NCBI RefSeq assembly: GCF_003063315.1
Contig: NZ_NERV01000001.1
Location: 1,240,001-1,304,000, forward strand
Source of the DNA: Limnohabitans sp. T6-5
GTDB taxonomy: Bacteria > Pseudomonadota > Gammaproteobacteria > Burkholderiales > Burkholderiaceae_C
DNA length: 64,000 nucleotides
Reading direction: 5' to 3'
Part shown: positions 23,621 through 31,028 of the stretch, piece by piece
Layout: the number at the start of each line of letters is the position of its first letter
How positions within the stretch are numbered: position 1 is the first letter of the stretch
Program-made: the position numbers and the translations under genes
The notes under the pieces: model-generated
Told to the model about the DNA's origin: nothing
Database searches by the model: none
The model's input: only the letters and a program-made list of their open reading frames with translations

Positions 23621-24147
23621 CTCAAGCCCATTCTGATCTTGAGGTTTTCATCATTGCTGGTCCGAATGGGGCGGGAAAGACTACCTTTGCGCGTGAGTTT
23701 TTGCCGCAAGAGGCACACTGCAAAGTGTTTGTGAATGCCGATTTGATTGCAGCGGGATTGGCTCCATTTGAACCTGAAACAGCTGCATTTCAGGCGGGCC
23801 GTCTGATGATTGAACAGCTGGATCAAAGTTTTCAAAAACGACAATCTTTTGCCCTGGAGACCACTTTGTCTGGTCGTGCGTACCTGAATTCAATTGCGTG
23901 TTGGCAAGCTGCAGGCTACCGAGTGACTTTGATTTTCCTCAAGCTTTCCAATGTTCAAGAGGCGGTGGCTCGGGTTCGTCAAAGGGTTTTGCAAGGTGGG
24001 CACAACATTCCTGAAGACGTCATTGCACGCCGCTTTGCATCAGGCTATCGCAATTTTGAGAAGATCTACAAGCCCATCGTCGATGCTTGGGCTGTGTACG
24101 ACAATGGTGGGCCAGAGCCGGTTTTATTGGATTGGGGTGAAAAATGA
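23617..24147 (+). CDS. Zeta-toxin-like P-loop kinase (COG4185 type)
   Basis: A 176-residue P-loop protein. Walker A is GPNGAGKTTFAREF (residues about 15-28); FVNADLIA, ALETTLSG and GGHNIPEDVIARRF are the conserved substrate and arginine segments of the COG4185 group, related to zeta/PezT kinases that phosphorylate UDP-sugars. It is shorter than PezT. The start ATG 23617 overlaps the mutarotase stop, and its own stop overlaps the small gene that follows, a layout usual for toxin-antitoxin pairs. Base use is visibly less GC-rich than hisA or hisF, which suggests later arrival. Toxicity is inferred, not shown. Confidence 0.8.
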   Translation: MTQAHSDLEVFIIAGPNGAGKTTFAREFLPQEAHCKVFVNADLIAAGLAPFEPETAAFQAGRLMIEQLDQSFQKRQSFALETTLSGRAYLNSIACWQAAGYRVTLIFLKLSNVQEAVARVRQRVLQGGHNIPEDVIARRFASGYRNFEKIYKPIVDAWAVYDNGGPEPVLLDWGEK

Positions 24148-24365
24148 GTCAGATGATGTCAATTGAACAAGCACGCAGCAGCAGCCTAAGAGGATCAGTG
24201 GCTGCCATGGCCAGGGCGGCCAATCAAGCCCGACGAACAGCTGCGCAAACCCAAACCGCTGTGGTCGTTGAGCGCAATGGTGTTCTGGAGCATCTGTACA
24301 TCTCGGCCACACAAGCCGACATCAAGCCCATTACCGTCTCCATCGAACCACAAGAGAGTCACTGA
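24144..24365 (+). CDS. Small partner of the zeta-like kinase, possible antitoxin
   Basis: A 73-residue protein starting at ATG 24144, which overlaps the kinase stop; later ATGs at 24153 or 24156 are possible. The first half is an Ala/Arg/Gln-rich probable helix (AAMARAANQARRTAAQ), and the second half looks like short beta strands (AVVVERNGVLEHLYI). I know no family name. Its position and tight coupling make it the natural candidate for the kinase-neutralising partner. It ends three bases before the hisF start. Confidence 0.65.
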   Translation: MSQMMSIEQARSSSLRGSVAAMARAANQARRTAAQTQTAVVVERNGVLEHLYISATQADIKPITVSIEPQESH

Positions 24366-24368
24366 AAC

Positions 24369-25169
24369 ATGCTCGCCAAACGCATCATCCCTTGCCTCGA
24401 CGTGACTGGCGGTCGCGTGGTCAAGGGCGTCAACTTTGTTGAACTGCGCGACGCCGGAGACCCGGTTGAAATCGCGGCCCGCTACAACGAGCAAGGCGCT
24501 GACGAACTCACGTTTTTGGACATCACCGCCACCAGCGACGGGCGCGACGTGATCCTGCACATCATCGAAGCCGTGGCCAGCCAGGTCTTCATCCCGCTCA
24601 CCGTGGGCGGCGGTGTGCGCACCGTGGAAGACGTGCGCCGATTGCTGAATGCCGGGGCCGACAAAACCAGCTTCAACTCGGCCGCCATTGCCAACCCACA
24701 AGTCATCCGCGAAGCGTCTGCCAAATACGGCGCGCAATGCATCGTGGTCGCCATCGACGCCAAACGCCGCAGCGCGGAAGACGAGCAGCGCATCGGCACC
24801 AACGGTTTGCCCATGGGCCCCGGCTGGGACGTGTACAGCCACGGTGGCCGCAAAAACGTGGGCTTGGACGCCGTGGCCTGGGCCACCCAAATGGCCGAAT
24901 ACGGCGCGGGCGAAATCCTGCTGACCAGCATGGACCGCGACGGCACCAAAAGCGGCTTTGACCTGCAACTGACCCGCGCCGTGAGCGACGCCGTGAGCGT
25001 CCCCGTGATCGCATCGGGCGGCGTGGGCAACCTCGACCACCTGGCCGACGGCGTGAGCATCGGCGGCGCGGATGCGGTGCTGGCTGCGAGCATTTTTCAC
25101 TACGGTGAATACACGGTGCAGCAGGCTAAAGAACGGATGCGGGAGCGTGGGATTCCTGTGCGCTTATGA
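24369..25169 (+). CDS. hisF: Imidazole glycerol phosphate synthase, cyclase subunit
   Basis: A 266-residue TIM barrel that joins PRFAR and HisH-derived ammonia to give IGP and [23 protein letters not shown] contains catalytic Asp11, and [15 protein letters not shown] contains the second Asp. The gene is intact although inserted sequences lie on both sides. Confidence 0.97.
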   Translation: MLAKRIIPCLDVTGGRVVKGVNFVELRDAGDPVEIAARYNEQGADELTFLDITATSDGRDVILHIIEAVASQVFIPLTVGGGVRTVEDVRRLLNAGADKTSFNSAAIANPQVIREASAKYGAQCIVVAIDAKRRSAEDEQRIGTNGLPMGPGWDVYSHGGRKNVGLDAVAWATQMAEYGAGEILLTSMDRDGTKSGFDLQLTRAVSDAVSVPVIASGGVGNLDHLADGVSIGGADAVLAASIFHYGEYTVQQAKERMRERGIPVRL

Positions 25170-25176
25170 GGTCTGT

Positions 25177-25603
25177 TCAGACTTGAAGCAATAAATCCAA
25201 AGGGCTGGCGGTGACACCCGCCAGCAGCGCGGTCATTCCTTTCATTTGTGCCAATAGGCCAGGTAGCTCGTTCTTGGTCAGCACCGCTGGAATGCGCTTG
25301 GTCTGCTGCGGTCGCCCAATGTTGTTGAGCCAAGGCAAATCAATGCCCAGTACCTCGCGATAGAAAAACAGCACAGCATTGAGCGCTTGGTTGTGAGCGG
25401 AGGCAGATACCTTGCGCTCATTGACCAGTATGGACAAAAACGCTTCCAAATCGGCCACACCCTTCTCGCGTGGGTGGCGAATGCTTCCAGCCTGACTAGC
25501 ACTCCAGTGAATGAAAAAAACGAATTCAATAGCGGTAATTTTTTTGTTTTTGAGGCTATAGTGCAGAAACCGAACCTGCTCGCTCGCATGAGCGAGCGAG
25601 CAG
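25177..25603 (-). pseudogene. Integron-type tyrosine recombinase (IntI-like), degraded remnant
   Basis: Reading the minus strand from about 25603 gives VRFLHYSLK, then a frame change to NYRY*IRFF with a TGA where such proteins have Trp. The first frame returns with RHPREKGVADLEAFLS, ALNAVLFFYREVLGIDLPWL and NIGRPQQTKRIPAVLTKNEL. These segments match the N-terminal SAM-like domain and the domain junction of IntI/XerC-type integrases in order. Similarity stops near 25215 just before the catalytic domain, so no R, H or Y catalytic residue remains. It is truncated, frame-shifted and surely inactive. It lies eight bases after hisF. Confidence 0.8.
25204..25225. repeat. GC-rich hairpin after hisF
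   Basis: An 8-bp perfect stem, GCTGGCGG (25204-25211) with CCGCCAGC (25218-25225), loop TGACAC. No T run follows on the plus strand, so termination of the his transcript here is uncertain. It lies at the point where integrase similarity is lost. Confidence 0.5.
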
Positions 25604-25605
25604 GT
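25574..25605. repeat. Perfect 14-bp hairpin
   Basis: Bases 25574-25587 pair perfectly with 25592-25605 around the four-base loop ATGA. The core is a CTCG/CGAG repeat (CTGCTCGCTCGC). It covers the 5' end of the integrase remnant. There is no T run on either side, so it is not a plain terminator. Possible origins are a REP unit, a recombination site arm or a scar of integration. Confidence 0.8.
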
Positions 25606-25876
25606 GGACTATAAGGAAGGGGCACCGGGTTACGGGGTTAAGACCACATGGGAAATTTATGCCTGTGCGAAATCACAGCATATGAACCTGTATACCAAGG
25701 CGCGAGCGGCTTGCAGCTATTTAATCCAAAAAATGTATCGACTGCGCCCGGATGTATCCACAGGGTTTTGCGGCCTACATCACGTTAGGCTTTGTTGCTT
25801 AACGCAATGACCAAAATTCTGAACCAACTCACGGAGTCAGGCATCCTTCAAATTTAAAAATATGTGAAATGTAACC
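25606..25876. other. Gene-free gap between integrase remnant and protease
   Basis: About 270 bases with no convincing gene. GTTAGGC at 25784-25790, followed by GCTTAAC at 25797-25803, forms an imperfect inverted repeat (25783-25804); GTTAGGC fits the GTTRRRY core of integron recombination sites. The base composition falls towards AT from about 25840 into the protease gene. No promoter is clear. Confidence 0.4.
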
Positions 25877-25889
25877 ATGTTGAAATTAT

Positions 25890-27548
25890 TTGTTTTTAAT
25901 ATTTTTTTTTCTATGCTCATTTGGGCTTCATGCTAATGAGGCTGAAATTTACGACTGTAGTCGTGATACGGATATTAAAATTAATCGACTATGGGTCAAA
26001 TATCGAAGTGTTGTAACAGAGTCGCTACAGAAGGATCTTACTTTCTCTGAGATCCAGTCTCTTTATAAACAAACTTTAGATCGTAAAGTTTTTTCCTCGT
26101 GCCTTCGACAAGTTAGGGCTGAGTTTGATTTCTTTAAAAAACTAGAATCTATACAAGAATGTTCCAATAATATATTGGGATCACATAACATCTCACATAA
26201 AGACATCTTCGTACTGAATCGTCTACGACAAAATCGCTACGTTGACTATACTGAAACTGGTGCTAAGTTGGCTCATACTTGCATTTCAAAATTCTATGAA
26301 ATAGAGATGCCAAAAGTTTGCACTAGGGAAAAATGGGGCGATATTGAGACATCCAAGACGAATGATTTTTATTCTAAATCCTTGGATGCACAGGAGGCAG
26401 AAATTAGGCAGATGACATCTTCAATGCAAACGCCGAGTTACACAGACTTAGGTCCAATGGGGAAAAGTTTATTTGCAGACTGTTTGGCGTTAAAAAATGC
26501 ATCAACGAGTGATCGAATTAGATTCGCACAGTATCTTGATGCCCGGGTTTTTTGGCTTTCTTCCGAACAGAAAGTTTTAGAGATCGTTTCGAGATTTAAA
26601 GCAACAAGTTCCCCTTATCAAAAACTTATTGACGACAAAAGATATGAAGTAAGTACAGTTACAGCCCAGCCTATCAATACACTTGTGCGAGTAGAAGCCA
26701 AGATTGGCAGCATTTGTTCTGGTGCATTTATAGTTGATTTGCAAACTATTGCCACAGCGGCACATTGTTTTGGAAATAAAGGAAATAACAGTCTACCGAT
26801 TAAAGTGCATTTAGTTCGAGAGAATGGCCAAATCATTGAAAGTCTTCCAGCAATTATCGCCGAAATGGGTGATTATGAATTTAATGGCAAAAAAGTCAGA
26901 CCCAATACCCATGATGATGCCTCTGTTGATTGGGCCATTCTTCGACTTGCATACAAACCAAAATCGCAACATGTTCAAGCGCTTGAGGTCATTGAAGATA
27001 ATTTCAAATTCGGAACCATACCTCGTGCAATATCCCCATTTTTGAGTATGGGTTTTCCTGGGGATTGGCCGGGGGGGCGACCAGTCTTTAAGCAATGCAA
27101 GCCAATTCTCAGAGAGGATACTCATTCAAAGCGACAGGTGGAATCCAGACGCAGAGTTAATGATACAAACTTGGTCTTTGACCAAAAGTGCGCAATGTAC
27201 CCAGGCGATTCTGGGGGGCCTATGATTTTTTGGGATCGTGATGCTGATGTATATAGACTTGCTGGAATTTTGACTGGTGGTACTGGATTTTGGGCCCCAG
27301 ACCTAACAGCTTTACCGAAAGAGGTCGGAGGTATAAGAGCAAAGCTGAAGGGGTTAGGTGCTATGAAAGATCGGTTCGGTGATGAGTTTGATGCTGTTGA
27401 ATTTGATGGAAGCCTCATGCAACGCGATAGCAAATTCCTCATGAACTCCACGTTTCTTTGCGCACTTTCAAAGTACCATCCAAATCTTGCATCCAGTTGT
27501 AACCTTTCCCAAATACCAGAGTTGATGACTATGCCGTTCGAGTGGTAA
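25890..27548 (+). CDS. Secreted trypsin-like serine protease (start frame broken)
   Basis: 552 residues are open in this frame, from TTG 25890. The C-terminal half is an S1 protease domain with all three catalytic residues visible: TIATAAHCF (His), SVDWAILRL (Asp) and YPGDSGGPMI (Ser). The N-terminal 240 residues, rich in Cys and charged helices, match nothing I recognise. A good signal peptide appears only if ATG 25877 is joined to this frame by loss of one T from the T9 run; the in-frame TTG has no ribosome site. Codon use is strongly AT-rich compared with every neighbour, marking horizontal transfer. It may be silent, phase-variable or expressed by slippage. The substrate is unknown. Confidence 0.75.
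   Translation: MFLIFFFLCSFGLHANEAEIYDCSRDTDIKINRLWVKYRSVVTESLQKDLTFSEIQSLYKQTLDRKVFSSCLRQVRAEFDFFKKLESIQECSNNILGSHNISHKDIFVLNRLRQNRYVDYTETGAKLAHTCISKFYEIEMPKVCTREKWGDIETSKTNDFYSKSLDAQEAEIRQMTSSMQTPSYTDLGPMGKSLFADCLALKNASTSDRIRFAQYLDARVFWLSSEQKVLEIVSRFKATSSPYQKLIDDKRYEVSTVTAQPINTLVRVEAKIGSICSGAFIVDLQTIATAAHCFGNKGNNSLPIKVHLVRENGQIIESLPAIIAEMGDYEFNGKKVRPNTHDDASVDWAILRLAYKPKSQHVQALEVIEDNFKFGTIPRAISPFLSMGFPGDWPGGRPVFKQCKPILREDTHSKRQVESRRRVNDTNLVFDQKCAMYPGDSGGPMIFWDRDADVYRLAGILTGGTGFWAPDLTALPKEVGGIRAKLKGLGAMKDRFGDEFDAVEFDGSLMQRDSKFLMNSTFLCALSKYHPNLASSCNLSQIPELMTMPFEW
25902..25910 (+). repeat. Run of nine T inside the protease signal-peptide codons
   Basis: With nine T, the frame from ATG 25877 (MLKLFVFNIF...) stops at 25934. 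With eight T, that ATG would read straight into the protease frame and give a normal signal peptide. This is the pattern of a slippage or phase-variation tract, or of a sequencing error. Confidence 0.85.
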
Positions 27549-27736
27549 CTTAAAGTTGGGTCATTCGTAGGCGTTGATATAAGTTGTAGTCTTTCGAGCA
27601 TCTTCCTAAGTCATAGCTTCCAATTCAGGCTGCACAGTTTTACAGACAATGCCGAGTCGTAGATGGTCACAACTGCGCATGGGTTGGTGCATATATGCCT
27701 AACTGTCGCATCCCAATGTCTTAAGATCAACCCCCT
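27549..27736. other. Gap between protease and hisI, right end of island
   Basis: 188 bases without a gene. GCCTAAC at 27697-27703 is the exact complement of GTTAGGC at 25784-25790, so the two core-like heptamers face each other around the protease gene. No complete attC structure or terminator is visible, and no convincing promoter for hisI could be picked out. Confidence 0.35.
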
Positions 27737-28126
27737 ATGAACTGGCTCGATCAAATCAAATGGGACGACAAAGGCTTGGTGCCGGTCATTGCCCAAGAAA
27801 AAGACACTGGCGACGTGTTGATGTTCGCCTGGATGAACCGCGAGGCGCTGCAAAAGACGGCCGAACTCAAGCGGGCGGTGTATTTCAGCCGTTCACGCAA
27901 CAAGCTGTGGTTCAAGGGTGAGGAGTCGGGCCATGTGCAGACGGTGCACGACATCCGCATCGACTGCGACAACGATGTGGTGCTGCTCAAAATCACCCAG
28001 CTGGGGCACGAGCCGGGCATTGCCTGCCACACGGGCCGCCACAGCTGCTTTTTCCAGAGCTTGCAGCCAGATGGCTGGCAGGCGACCGATCCGGTCTTGA
28101 AAGACCCAGAAACCATTTACAAGTGA
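27737..28126 (+). CDS. hisI: Phosphoribosyl-AMP cyclohydrolase
   Basis: A 129-residue monofunctional HisI that hydrolyses the adenine ring of PR-AMP. The metal-binding segment [11 protein letters not shown] and [11 protein letters not shown] (zinc cysteines) are intact. hisE is a separate gene, as in most betaproteobacteria. The island upstream cuts it off from hisF, so hisI-hisE and the genes after them need another promoter or long read-through. Confidence 0.97.
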   Translation: MNWLDQIKWDDKGLVPVIAQEKDTGDVLMFAWMNREALQKTAELKRAVYFSRSRNKLWFKGEESGHVQTVHDIRIDCDNDVVLLKITQLGHEPGIACHTGRHSCFFQSLQPDGWQATDPVLKDPETIYK

Positions 28127-28131
28127 ATGCG

Positions 28132-28500
28132 ATGAGTTCTACAGATACCTTAGATAGACTGGCCGCCGTGATTGAAAGCCGCAAAGTGGCTAATGGCGGC
28201 GACCCCGAAAAAAGCTATGTGGCCCGCCTGCTGCACAAGGGGCCTGACGCCTTTCTGAAAAAAATCGGCGAAGAAGCCACCGAAACCGTGATGGCCGCCA
28301 AAGACGTCGACCACGGCGGCGATGCCTCCAAGTTGGTCTATGAGGTGGCCGATTTGTGGTTTCACAGCATGATCGCATTGGCTCACTACGGCTTGACGCC
28401 CGCCGATGTGGTCAACGAATTGGCCCGCCGAGAGGGGCTGAGTGGGCTGGAAGAAAAAGCATTGCGCAAGGCCACCGAGCGGGAACGCCTGGGTGAGTGA
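28132..28500 (+). CDS. hisE: Phosphoribosyl-ATP pyrophosphatase
   Basis: A 122-residue all-helical MazG-like enzyme, second step of the histidine pathway. [16 protein letters not shown] and [15 protein letters not shown] are typical of HisE. I choose ATG 28132 ([10 protein letters not shown]); GTG 28123, overlapping the hisI stop, would add three residues. Confidence 0.95.
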   Translation: MSSTDTLDRLAAVIESRKVANGGDPEKSYVARLLHKGPDAFLKKIGEEATETVMAAKDVDHGGDASKLVYEVADLWFHSMIALAHYGLTPADVVNELARREGLSGLEEKALRKATERERLGE

Positions 28501-28523
28501 GTTCAAACTTTGGAGACAATCCG

Positions 28524-28886
28524 ATGCAGCAAGATCCTCTGAATGACAACACCCGTACGGTGAGCTGGGTCAGCTATATCCTGCACCTGATTGTGGCTGT
28601 CAGTGCCATCATCCCGGGGGCTCAGTTGGGGCCGACTTTACTGGTGGTGGCGCTGATCATTGACTTGGTGAAAAGAGGCGATGTCACGGGTTGGGAGGCG
28701 ACGCATTTCAGTTACCGCATTCGTACCGTGATGTGGGTCGCCTTGCTTTATCTCCTGACGGCTCCCCTGTGGTTTCTTTTCATCTTCCCGGGTTTTGTAG
28801 CCTGGGGACTGATTTCAATTTGGTTTTTGTACCGCATTGTGCTGGGCATGGTGCGTTTGAGTGGGCACCGTCCCATGACTGAGTGA
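28524..28886 (+). CDS. Small membrane protein, DUF4870-like
   Basis: A 120-residue protein with three hydrophobic segments (ILHLIVAVSAIIPGAQLGPT; VMWVALLYLLTAPLWFLF; GLISIWFLYRIVLGMVRL). The start ATG 28524 follows GGAGA. It lies between hisE and the HIT gene, its usual place in Burkholderiales. No function is known. Confidence 0.8.
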   Translation: MQQDPLNDNTRTVSWVSYILHLIVAVSAIIPGAQLGPTLLVVALIIDLVKRGDVTGWEATHFSYRIRTVMWVALLYLLTAPLWFLFIFPGFVAWGLISIWFLYRIVLGMVRLSGHRPMTE

Positions 28887-28905
28887 GTTGTAAGGTATTT
28901 GTCTC

Positions 28906-29262
28906 ATGAGTGAATTGAACTGTATTTTTTGCAAAATCATTGCGGGTCAAATCCCGTCTCGCAAAGTGTATGAAGACGAGCATGTGTATGCTTTTCATGA
29001 CATTGCGCCTTGGGCTCCTGTTCATTTTCTGATTGTTCCAAAGCTGCATATCCTGTCCATGGCCCAGTTGACGCAAGACGATTCGGCTTTGATGGGGCAC
29101 ATGATGACGCTCGCTCCCCGATTGGCTTTGCAAGAGGGTTGCCGACCATACCCGGATGGGGGGTTTAGGGTGGTGATCAACAATGGCGCCGAAGGCGGTC
29201 AGGAAGTACATCATTTGCACATGCATGTCATGGGCGGTCCCCGTCCCTGGCTCAGGGGTTGA
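28906..29262 (+). CDS. hinT: HIT family (HinT-like) purine nucleoside phosphoramidase
   Basis: A 118-residue histidine-triad hydrolase. CIFCKIIAGQIPSRKVYED opens the protein and HHLHMHVMGG is the histidine triad. It cleaves AMP-lysine type phosphoramidates and aminoacyl adenylates in vitro; the cellular role is unclear. It sits in the his-tat run. Confidence 0.92.
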   Translation: MSELNCIFCKIIAGQIPSRKVYEDEHVYAFHDIAPWAPVHFLIVPKLHILSMAQLTQDDSALMGHMMTLAPRLALQEGCRPYPDGGFRVVINNGAEGGQEVHHLHMHVMGGPRPWLRG

Positions 29263-29360
29263 TCAGAGGCTTGGCACCCACAAGCCCCTGATCCAGGAAG
29301 GCCGTTCCGTTCGGGGCGTTCTATCCCCTTAGAATCCGTTCATCTAGACAGGAGAATTTC

Positions 29361-29597
29361 ATGGGTTCCTTTTCCATTTGGCATTGGCTGATCGTGCTGT
29401 TGATTGTGGTCATGGTGTTTGGCACGAAAAAGCTCAAAAACATCGGCTCTGATCTGGGGGGCGCGGTCAAGGGCTTCAAAGATGGCATGAAAGACGGCGG
29501 TGCTGCTGCCGATGACAAGCCAGCTACAGGTCAGGTGTCTGCACCTGCCACCGCTGAAAAAACCACCATCGATGTTGAAGCCAAGACCAAGTCTTGA
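29361..29597 (+). CDS. tatA: Sec-independent translocase subunit TatA
   Basis: A 78-residue protein with one N-terminal membrane helix ([15 protein letters not shown]), the hinge [15 protein letters not shown] and an amphipathic helix GFKDGMKDG, followed by a flexible acidic tail. TatA oligomers form the pore for folded proteins. CAGGAG (29349-29354) is a good ribosome site. TAGAAT at 29332-29337 is a candidate -10 with a weak -35. Confidence 0.96.
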   Translation: MGSFSIWHWLIVLLIVVMVFGTKKLKNIGSDLGGAVKGFKDGMKDGGAAADDKPATGQVSAPATAEKTTIDVEAKTKS

Positions 29598-29623
29598 GCG
29601 CTTGATGCAACGGATCACTTGCT

Positions 29624-30091
29624 GTGCTTGATTTAGGTATTTCAAAAATGGCGCTGATCGGCGTCGTGGCGTTGATCGTCATCGGTCCCGAGAAGCTGCC
29701 AAAGGTAGCGCGCACGGTGGGCACCCTGATCGGCAAAGCACAGCGCTATGTGTCCGATGTCAAAGCCGAGGTCAGCCGGTCCATGGATCTGGAAGAGCTC
29801 AAAAAGATGAAGGAGTCGATGGAGTCGGCTGCGCGCGATGTGGAGCAATCGGTGCAAACGACGGCTTCCGAGTTTGAGAAAGACTGGGCGCAAACCACTG
29901 CGGGTATGACCAGCAGCATGCCCGATGTGGAGCCGCTGCCCCCGACTTATAAACATCCGGACAAAAACTGGCGTCTCAAGCGCGGCGCTATGCCTCAGTG
30001 GTACAAAGCCCGTACAGGTGTTCGCACCAAGGCGCTGTCAGGGGCTGCACGCGTGGCGCGTTATCGGCCCAAGTCTTTCAACTCCTTGTGA
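29624..30091 (+). CDS. tatB: Sec-independent translocase subunit TatB
   Basis: A 155-residue protein starting at GTG 29624 ([14 protein letters not shown]), which matches where TatB proteins start. The membrane helix (residues about 5-22), [13 protein letters not shown] and a long amphipathic helix follow. TatB binds twin-arginine signal peptides with TatC. Its Arg- and Lys-rich C-terminus is longer than average. Confidence 0.95.
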   Translation: MLDLGISKMALIGVVALIVIGPEKLPKVARTVGTLIGKAQRYVSDVKAEVSRSMDLEELKKMKESMESAARDVEQSVQTTASEFEKDWAQTTAGMTSSMPDVEPLPPTYKHPDKNWRLKRGAMPQWYKARTGVRTKALSGAARVARYRPKSFNSL

Positions 30092-30133
30092 TCGCCAGGC
30101 GCCTTGGGTGCTGGCTTTCCAACTGATTTTTCC

Positions 30134-30916
30134 ATGTCCGATTCCAATTCCCAAGATGAACTCGCTGGCTCTGAACAGCCTTTCGTGGCCCATTTGATCG
30201 AGTTGCGTGATCGGCTGGTGCGTGCCGTGATCGCCATCGGTGTTGCTGCCGCCGTGCTGGCTATTTTCCCGGGCCCGGGAGAGTTGTATGACATTCTCGC
30301 GCAGCCCTTGGTGGCGCATTTGCCCAAAGGGGCGACGCTGATCGCCACTTCGGTGATCTCGCCATTCATGGTGCCGCTCAAGATTTTGATGATGGCCGCT
30401 TTCTTGATCGCCTTGCCTGTAGTGCTCTACCAGGTGTGGGCTTTCGTGGCGCCGGGTTTGTATGCGCACGAGAAAAAACTGGTGCTGCCCTTGGTGGTGT
30501 CCAGCACTGTGTTGTTTTTCATGGGGGTGGCGTTTTGCTATTTCTTCGTGTTTGGTCAGGTGTTCAAGTTCATTCAGGGCTTTGCGCCCAAGAGCATCAC
30601 GGCTGCGCCAGACATCGAAGCTTATTTGAGTTTTGTGCTGACCATGTTCCTGGCCTTTGGTCTGGCCTTTGAGGTGCCTGTGGCCGTGGTGGTGCTGGCC
30701 CGCATGGAGGTGGTCAGTGTGCAAAAGCTCAAGGATTTTCGGGGCTATTTTGTGGTGCTGGCATTCGTGATTGCGGCTGTGGTCACGCCACCGGATGTGG
30801 TTTCCCAGTTGGCGCTGGCGATTCCCATGTGTCTGCTTTACGAGATGGGTATTTGGGCGGCGCAGATTTTCATCAAGCACACGCAAGCGCCGGACGAGGC
30901 GGCCAATGCAGGTTGA
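30134..30916 (+). CDS. tatC: Sec-independent translocase subunit TatC
   Basis: A 260-residue, six-helix membrane protein and receptor for twin-arginine signals. PFVAHLIELRDRLVRAV is the conserved cytoplasmic N-terminus, and VWAFVAPGLYAHEKKL the first periplasmic-loop motif. The start is ATG 30134 (MSDSNSQDEL). Likely clients in this window are the Rieske protein PetA and perhaps MlaC. Confidence 0.97.
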   Translation: MSDSNSQDELAGSEQPFVAHLIELRDRLVRAVIAIGVAAAVLAIFPGPGELYDILAQPLVAHLPKGATLIATSVISPFMVPLKILMMAAFLIALPVVLYQVWAFVAPGLYAHEKKLVLPLVVSSTVLFFMGVAFCYFFVFGQVFKFIQGFAPKSITAAPDIEAYLSFVLTMFLAFGLAFEVPVAVVVLARMEVVSVQKLKDFRGYFVVLAFVIAAVVTPPDVVSQLALAIPMCLLYEMGIWAAQIFIKHTQAPDEAANAG

Positions 30917-30949
30917 GTCCTTATGGGGGGTAATCCCCATCCATCCATG

Positions 30950-30976
30950 AAGGGGCCAGTTGGCCCCTTATTTTTT
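30950..30976 (+). terminator. Intrinsic terminator after tatC
   Basis: An 8-bp stem AAGGGGCC (30950-30957) with GGCCCCTT (30962-30969), loop AGTT, then ATTTTTT. It lies between tatC and the converging DegS-like gene and ends the his-tat transcript. Confidence 0.85.
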
Positions 30977-31028
30977 GATTCTTTGAGACTTTGACCAAAG
31001 GTGGGAAGGCCTACTCAAAGTGGTCAGT

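Noticed and set aside
25604-25810. A 68-codon open frame on the plus strand after the hairpin.
   Set aside because: No ribosome site, no recognisable protein character, and it runs across the att-like heptamers; most likely not a gene.
27549-27620. GTTGGGT at about 27555 as the end of an attC site for the protease cassette.
   Set aside because: No matching RYYYAAC lies within the usual 60-140 bases upstream, and no stem-loop forms.
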